This document shows, in pieces, positions 7,559-12,100 of a stretch of DNA of 14,308 bases. Positions within the stretch are counted from its first letter, which is position 1, and each line of letters opens with the position of its first letter. The position numbers and the translations under genes were made by a program. This DNA comes from JBGPJM01 sp041485385 (GTDB lineage: Bacteria; Planctomycetota; Phycisphaerae; Phycisphaerales; UBA1924): contig JBGPJM010000127.1 of NCBI GenBank assembly GCA_041485385.1, positions 1-14,308 on the forward strand, written 5' to 3'. The notes below the pieces were generated by a model that saw only the letters and a list, made by a program, of their open reading frames with translations, was not told where the DNA came from and made no database searches.

Positions 7559-8728
7559 TCAGCCTAGCACGCCGGCTCTGAGCAATCTCCGCCGTCGCCC
7601 TGCGCCCCGCGGCGACGATCGCCCCCCGATCCTCCGGCGCGCGCCCAGAATGACCTTGTCCCAGTCCAGCGCCGGCCCCGGATCGATCTTCTCCTTGGCG
7701 ATGTGGTAGTGCCCCAGCAGCCCCTTGTACGCCGCGAGCCGATCGTCGGGCAGCTTCTCCCGCACCAGGGCCCCCTGGCCATCCCTGGGATAGTCGCAGC
7801 GGATCTCCGGCAGCACGGTGCACAGCGTCGCCGTCAGCTTGACGAGCGAGTCGTACTGCTGCGGCGTGAAGTCGTACTGGCGGAGTACCCGACCCTGCAC
7901 CCGGCCAAGGACCATCTCCGGCCGCGCGGCGTAGCCGATGAACCCCGCTATTCGTACACCCCCATCGCCCATGTCGGCGGGGACGGTGATTCGCGTGCGG
8001 AACGGATTACCGACCGTCCCTCGGCGCGCGGGAAGGAACTCGCGCGCGTACCACCGGTCGAAGGGGTCCTTCTCTGCCTCGCCGTACGCCCCGATATTGG
8101 CGATCTCAACCCCCACCGAGCGATCGTTCGCGGTGCCGGCGTGCCAGGCACGCTCCTTCACGTCCAGGGTCTGGTAGATCGTCCCGTCGATATCGAGCAT
8201 GAAGTGGACGCTGAGCCCCCGCACGTCGTGCAGCACGCGGAAGCACTGCCGGCTCGTGCCGCATGCGTCATAGTGGATCACGAACTGGTCCACGACCTGG
8301 CGGAGCGAGGAGAGGTCCCACCCCCCGCCACGGACCCTCTCGAGCGTCTCGTCGCTCAGCCGGGCGCCGGTCCCCCCCGGCCCGCGTCCGGCCTCGCCGA
8401 AGCGAAGCCCATAGCGGTTGGGCGCGGCCAAGGCTTCCTTCTTGCCGTCCACCCCCTCCGTGCTCCCCGCCGCCCACGCGGCCTTGTCCCACGGCACGAA
8501 TCTCTTCTCCACGCGGTAGGCGTCGTACCCGCCGGGATCGGTCCAGAGCACCACCGGCGCCCCCGTGTGGAAGAGCTGGCCACAGACCACGATCTCGTCC
8601 CCGGCTCTTCTGACCGGCGCGCCCGGACGGGCGGCGCAGCCGTACAGCACGATCGTCACGAACATCGCCACGATCAACGCCGCGGCTCCCCCGCCCACCG
8701 TCGCCCACTGCTCTGCCGGCCTGCTCAT
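7559..8728 (-). CDS. N-acetylmuramoyl-L-alanine amidase (Amidase_2), probable lipoprotein
   Basis: This 389-residue enzyme should cut the bond between MurNAc and the peptide stem of peptidoglycan. The N-terminus has a long hydrophobic segment ending in VLYGC, a lipobox-like motif with Cys31, so it is probably a lipoprotein facing the periplasm. The catalytic core follows the AmpD/Amidase_2 pattern: FVIHYDACGTS (His152, zinc), AWHAG (195-199), SVGVEIAN with Glu208, then GHYHIAKEKIDPGP with His340 and Asp349 as the remaining zinc ligands. All expected active residues are present. About 130 residues between Glu208 and His340 are longer than in cytoplasmic AmpD. The Arg-rich tail after residue 365 (GARRRIGG, GRRRRLLR) has no known match. 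It is the first gene of its operon and divergent from the symporter. Confidence 0.92.
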   Translation of the reverse strand: MSRPAEQWATVGGGAAALIVAMFVTIVLYGCAARPGAPVRRAGDEIVVCGQLFHTGAPVVLWTDPGGYDAYRVEKRFVPWDKAAWAAGSTEGVDGKKEALAAPNRYGLRFGEAGRGPGGTGARLSDETLERVRGGGWDLSSLRQVVDQFVIHYDACGTSRQCFRVLHDVRGLSVHFMLDIDGTIYQTLDVKERAWHAGTANDRSVGVEIANIGAYGEAEKDPFDRWYAREFLPARRGTVGNPFRTRITVPADMGDGGVRIAGFIGYAARPEMVLGRVQGRVLRQYDFTPQQYDSLVKLTATLCTVLPEIRCDYPRDGQGALVREKLPDDRLAAYKGLLGHYHIAKEKIDPGPALDWDKVILGARRRIGGRSSPRGAGRRRRLLRAGVLG

Positions 8729-8793
8729 CTGCTGCTCTCGCCCCGCTTCAGCCGATCCTACTGCATTCCGTCCCGGCGCGTCCTGTTCACCTC
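8729..8793. promoter_or_regulatory. Divergent intergenic region, amidase operon / symporter
   Basis: This 65-base gap separates two genes read outwards, so it should hold or border promoters for both. No convincing -35/-10 pair was found; TAGGAT on the minus strand is only a -10-like hexamer. The symporter ATG has no clear Shine-Dalgarno sequence, and the amidase has only a weak GAGAG. The shared region suggests joint control of the symporter and the amidase operon, but this is inference. Confidence 0.3.
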
Positions 8794-11217
8794 ATGCCCG
8801 CCCCCACCCGATCATCCTTCCAGCTGCTCGACTGGCTCGTCCTGGCCGCGTACTTCGCCGTCGTCATCATCACCGGGTACATTTTCTCCCGGCGCAGGGG
8901 GCAGACCACCGAGGACTACTTCCTTGGCTCCCGGCGCATGCCCGTCTGGGCTGTGGCGATCTCCGTGCTCGCCTCGTCTCTCTCCGCGGCCACCTTCATC
9001 GGGGCGCCGGTGGAGTCCTACACGGGCGACCTGACCTACCTCTCCACCAACATCGGCAGCCTCATCGCCATCGCCGTCGTGGCGATCTTCTTCATCCCCG
9101 TCTTCTATCGGCACAATGTCGCGACCGTCTACGGCCTGCTCGAGCGCCGCTTCGGCAAGTCGTCCAAACTCGCCTCGAGCTGGATGTTCATGATCGGACG
9201 CGTCTTCGCTTCCGGCGCCCGCCTGTACATGGGCGCCATCCCGCTGGCGATGATCCTCTTCGGCGACCTCGACGAGGACCCCGCGCACCTGCTTGTCGCC
9301 GTTGGCGTGCTGACGGTGGCGGGGATCTGCTACTCGATCATGGGGGGCATCAGCAGCGTCATCTGGACGGAGGTGATCCAGACCGCCGTGCTGGTGGGCG
9401 CGGTCGTCGCCGCCGTGATCTGGCTGCTCATCAGGATCCCGCTCCCGCCGGGCGAGATCATCCACCAGCTCGCCTCCACGCCCACCGAGCAGCACACCAC
9501 CAAGACAACGCTCATTACCCTGGGCCTGGATATCTCCAGACCGAACCTGGGGTTCAACCCGTCTCAGTCCTACACGCTCCTCACCGCGCTGTTGGGGTTC
9601 TCTCTCATGGGCGTCGGCTCCTACGGCACCGACCACGATCTGGCGCAGCGGATGCTCACGTGCAGGTCGGCCGCCCGCGGCTCATGGAGCGCCGTGATGG
9701 GCATCCTCATCGGCATACCGGTGACGACGCTCTTCCTCATCGTGGGGCTCCTCCTCTACGTCTTCTACCAGCGCCCGGACATCATGGGCGACGCGGCCCC
9801 GGATTACCACATCACCAAAGCGCTCGAGCCCAAGGTCTTCCCGCTCTTCATCCTCCGCCATATGCCCGGCGGCCTGGCGGGGCTTATGTTCGCCGGTCTC
9901 TTCGCCGCGGGGCTCTCCACGCTGATGTCCGCGCTCAACGCCATGTCGTCGGCCTTCGTCAGCGACGTCTACAGGCCGGCGCGCCCGGGGAGGGCGGAAG
10001 CGCACTACGTCCGCGCGGGGCGACTCGCCATGGCGAGCTGGGGGATCGTGCTGGGCGGCTTCGCGGGCTTCTGCATCTACTGGCAACAGGCCAGCGGCGA
10101 CACACTTATCAAGTTCGCCCTCGGCGTCATGACCTTCGCCTACGCGGGCCTGATCGGCGTTTTCTTCACGGCCCTGTTCACACGGCGCGGCAACAACACG
10201 TCGGTGCTGGCGGCGCTTGCCACCGGCTTCGTCGCTGTGCTGCTGATGCAGCCGATCGTGTGGACGCGCTGGACCCCGCACATGCCGATGGCGGGGCCAT
10301 GGCTCAGCAAGCTGGACCTGGCGTTCCCCTGGCGTCTGACGATCGCCACGACGCTTGCCTTCATTGTCTGCTGCACGGGGTCCTCCCGCGACGGCTCCGG
10401 CGGGCGATCGCTCGATCACAAGTGGACGCACTCGTGCTCGTCCGCCAGCTTCGCGAACATCACGTGGTCCTGCCAGGCGCCCGCGATGCACAGCATCCGC
10501 TTGGCGAGCCCCTCGCGCCGGAAGCCCACCTTCTCCGCCAGGCGCAGGCTCGCCGCGTTGGCGGGGATCACGTTGGCCTGCACCCGGTGCAGCCCCAGCC
10601 CCCGCGGCGGCGCGGCGAACGCCAGGTCGAGCATCGCGCTCACCGCCTCGACGCCCAGCCCGCGACGCGTGAACTCGGCGCTTACGCGCCACCCCATGTC
10701 GGCGCTCTGGAACACCCCGCGGACGATGTTGTTGAGATTCACCATCGCGGCGATCGGGAACCCGTCCGGGGTCATCGCCCCGCCGTGCACCCGGGCCACG
10801 AGCGCCGTGTCCAGAACGATGGCGACGCGCCGGCACGCCGTCCCCTCCCGCTCCCCCTTCACCGCCCGCTCGAGCTCCTGCTGGAACTGCTGCGACGGGC
10901 TCATCGCCGGCGGCGTCGCCGGCGACCACGGCGCGAAGTGGTCGCGGCTGAGGCGGGCCACTCGCAGATACTCATCACGATCGGTTTCGTGCAGCGGGCG
11001 CAGCAGCAGGCGCGCCGTCCGCACGGTGAGGGGCGCTCCGGCGCCGGCCCCGGGGTGGCCCGGGCTGCTCACGGCGCGAGCCTCCGTTGCGCTCCCGCTT
11101 GAACAGGCATCAGACCCGCGCGCCGGGCCTCTCCATCGCGCCGGTCAGCCGCAGAACCGGCCCGGCGTGCCCGCGAGCCTTGGCGGGTGCGGCGGCCGGA
11201 GTGGGCATGTGCGATGA
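8794..11217 (+). CDS. Sodium:solute symporter (SSS family) with read-through C-terminus
   Basis: This is a sodium-coupled sugar or organic-solute importer of the inner membrane. Residues 1-529 match the SSS family: first helix DWLVLAAYFAVVIITGYIFS, then RRRGQTTEDYFLGSRRMPVW, ASSLSAATFIGAP, YSIMGGISSVIWTEVIQTA, GTDHDLAQRML, GLAGLMFAGLFAAGLSTLMS and LNAMSSAF, giving about 13 membrane segments. The last helix ends near 10380 (IVCCTG). From there the frame has no stop until 11215-11217 and adds about 278 hydrophilic residues that are antisense to the GNAT gene at 10416-11072. The usual family length of about 500-550 suggests the functional end is near 10404, where CGA (10405-10407) is one C-to-T change from TGA. 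Family call is firm; the true C-terminus is doubtful. The gene is divergent from the amidase-GHL10-ROK operon and may feed its kinase. Confidence 0.85.
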   Translation: MPAPTRSSFQLLDWLVLAAYFAVVIITGYIFSRRRGQTTEDYFLGSRRMPVWAVAISVLASSLSAATFIGAPVESYTGDLTYLSTNIGSLIAIAVVAIFFIPVFYRHNVATVYGLLERRFGKSSKLASSWMFMIGRVFASGARLYMGAIPLAMILFGDLDEDPAHLLVAVGVLTVAGICYSIMGGISSVIWTEVIQTAVLVGAVVAAVIWLLIRIPLPPGEIIHQLASTPTEQHTTKTTLITLGLDISRPNLGFNPSQSYTLLTALLGFSLMGVGSYGTDHDLAQRMLTCRSAARGSWSAVMGILIGIPVTTLFLIVGLLLYVFYQRPDIMGDAAPDYHITKALEPKVFPLFILRHMPGGLAGLMFAGLFAAGLSTLMSALNAMSSAFVSDVYRPARPGRAEAHYVRAGRLAMASWGIVLGGFAGFCIYWQQASGDTLIKFALGVMTFAYAGLIGVFFTALFTRRGNNTSVLAALATGFVAVLLMQPIVWTRWTPHMPMAGPWLSKLDLAFPWRLTIATTLAFIVCCTGSSRDGSGGRSLDHKWTHSCSSASFANITWSCQAPAMHSIRLASPSRRKPTFSARRRLAALAGITLACTRCSPSPRGGAANARSSIALTASTPSPRRVNSALTRHPMSALWNTPRTMLLRFTIAAIGNPSGVIAPPCTRATSAVSRTMATRRHAVPSRSPFTARSSSCWNCCDGLIAGGVAGDHGAKWSRLRRATRRYSSRSVSCSGRSSRRAVRTVRGAPAPAPGWPGLLTARASVALPLEQASDPRAGPLHRAGQPQNRPGVPASLGGCGGRSGHVR
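10416..11072 (-). CDS. GNAT-family N-acetyltransferase, RimJ/RimL-like (copy 1)
   Basis: This 218-residue acetyltransferase uses acetyl-CoA; its acceptor is unknown. The fold is recognisable from the first strand TARLLLRPLHETDRDEYLRV (19-38), the acetyl-CoA loop TRRGLGVEAVSAMLDLAF (135-152), and HRVQANVIPANAASLRLAEK (162-181) followed by VGFRREGL (182-189). The last part, AWQDHVMFAKL, is like RimJ/RimL-type enzymes that acetylate N-terminal amines of proteins, but small molecules such as antibiotics are also possible. The start is GTG 11072, chosen for the strong GGAGG at 11081-11085, eight bases upstream. It lies 37 bases after the stop of its paralogue and is probably co-transcribed. The symporter frame runs through its entire length on the other strand. 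Confidence 0.88.
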   Translation of the reverse strand: MSSPGHPGAGAGAPLTVRTARLLLRPLHETDRDEYLRVARLSRDHFAPWSPATPPAMSPSQQFQQELERAVKGEREGTACRRVAIVLDTALVARVHGGAMTPDGFPIAAMVNLNNIVRGVFQSADMGWRVSAEFTRRGLGVEAVSAMLDLAFAAPPRGLGLHRVQANVIPANAASLRLAEKVGFRREGLAKRMLCIAGAWQDHVMFAKLADEHECVHL

Positions 11218-11922
11218 TCGCCGGCAGACGTACGTGCGGTGAATGATCCAGTGCCCCCCCAGGTTCAGTTCCACCGGCGGCACCAGGCACTCGGCCTTGA
11301 ACCCGACCCGCTCGGCCAGCCGGATCGAGGCCTCGTTCGCCGGAGCGATGAAACAGTACACGGCGCTGAGGCCCAGTCCCGTGGACGCAGGCGTGAAGGC
11401 GTGCGCGAGCAGGACGCTGTACCCTTCGGTCGCCAGCCCCTTGCCGATCTGGTCGGCGGAAACCCAGCAGTTCGCCTCCGCCCTTCCGCCGCGCGAGAGC
11501 GCCGGCCCGCCCATGGACCGGGTCACCTCGTTGAGGTTGAACGCGCCGACCATCTGACCGCTCTGCAGAAAGCCGACCCACCGCCACGCCGCCCCCGTCG
11601 ACACCGCGGCCTGGGAGAACGAAAGCTGACGCTGGAAGAGCTGATCCTCGGACTCGCCCGGACGAAGGAGCGGACAGAATCGTGCCAGGTGCTCGCGGCT
11701 GAGACGCACCACCCGCAGGAACTCGTCCCGGTCCGACGCCCGCAGCGGGCGAAGCATCATCCTCGAGGTGTGGTAGACAAAGGGATCCGGAACGCCCACC
11801 GGCCGCGCGGGGGATATCTGCGCCAACCGAGCCGCGAGCGACAGGCGCCTCAGGCCGTCGGACCCCGCTGACCCGGCCGCGGAGCCCGCCGACGCCCACG
11901 GTCCCCTGCAGGCTGGCCTCAT
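11110..11922 (-). CDS. GNAT-family N-acetyltransferase, RimJ/RimL-like (copy 2)
   Basis: This 270-residue acetyltransferase is a paralogue of the next gene. Shared landmarks are MMLRPLRASDRDEFLRVVRL (55-74), FNLNEVTRS (128-136), SADQIGKGLATEGYSVLLAH (155-174) as the acetyl-CoA loop, and CFIAPANEASIRLAERVGFK (190-209). It has an N-terminal extension of about 45 Ser/Ala/Gly-rich residues and a C-terminal tail of about 35 Ala/Pro-rich residues with no homology signal. The start ATG 11922 has GGAG at 11930-11933, seven bases upstream. An internal GTG (11799) just before the first strand is an alternative start. A small hairpin lies just upstream. The acceptor substrate is unknown. It is the first gene of the two-gene acetyltransferase unit and lies 178 bases after carB. 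Confidence 0.87.
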   Translation of the reverse strand: MRPACRGPWASAGSAAGSAGSDGLRRLSLAARLAQISPARPVGVPDPFVYHTSRMMLRPLRASDRDEFLRVVRLSREHLARFCPLLRPGESEDQLFQRQLSFSQAAVSTGAAWRWVGFLQSGQMVGAFNLNEVTRSMGGPALSRGGRAEANCWVSADQIGKGLATEGYSVLLAHAFTPASTGLGLSAVYCFIAPANEASIRLAERVGFKAECLVPPVELNLGGHWIIHRTYVCRRSSHMPTPAAAPAKARGHAGPVLRLTGAMERPGARV

Positions 11923-11938
11923 TTCGGATCTCCGTTTG

Positions 11939-11954
11939 CGGACAAGACCGTCCG
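11939..11954 (-). promoter_or_regulatory. Small hairpin upstream of the GNAT copy 2 ribosome site
   Basis: CGGAC and GTCCG arms (5 bp) flank a 6-base loop, five bases upstream of the GGAG at 11930-11933 on the minus strand. The rest of the 178-base gap to carB (11923-12100) holds a 14-base imperfect palindrome (12074-12087, ACGTT/AACGT arms) but no hairpin followed by a T-run, so no clear carB terminator is seen. A regulatory role is speculative. Confidence 0.2.
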
Positions 11955-12100
11955 AGGAACCCGGACCCGGGAAGTGAAGGCTTTTTCATCGGTCCCCCCG
12001 TGCAGGTGGAGTGAGTTTTGACCTACGAACTGATGGCAAACGCATCTCCCGCGGCTCGTCGGCGCTTCTGGTGACGTTATGGAACGTGCAGACTCGGAGC

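Noticed and set aside
9682..10929. A 415-codon minus-strand frame opposite the symporter
   Set aside because: Its composition is Arg/Glu/His/Gly-rich without motifs, and it runs antisense to a clear membrane protein.
11069..11989. A minus-strand frame starting ATGAAAAAGCC at 11989 with a G-rich stretch upstream
   Set aside because: The start looks plausible, but the frame soon overlaps GNAT copy 2 out of frame and gives a Ser/Gly/Arg-rich product. A frameshifted longer GNAT start was considered but is not needed, since ATG 11922 has a good ribosome site.
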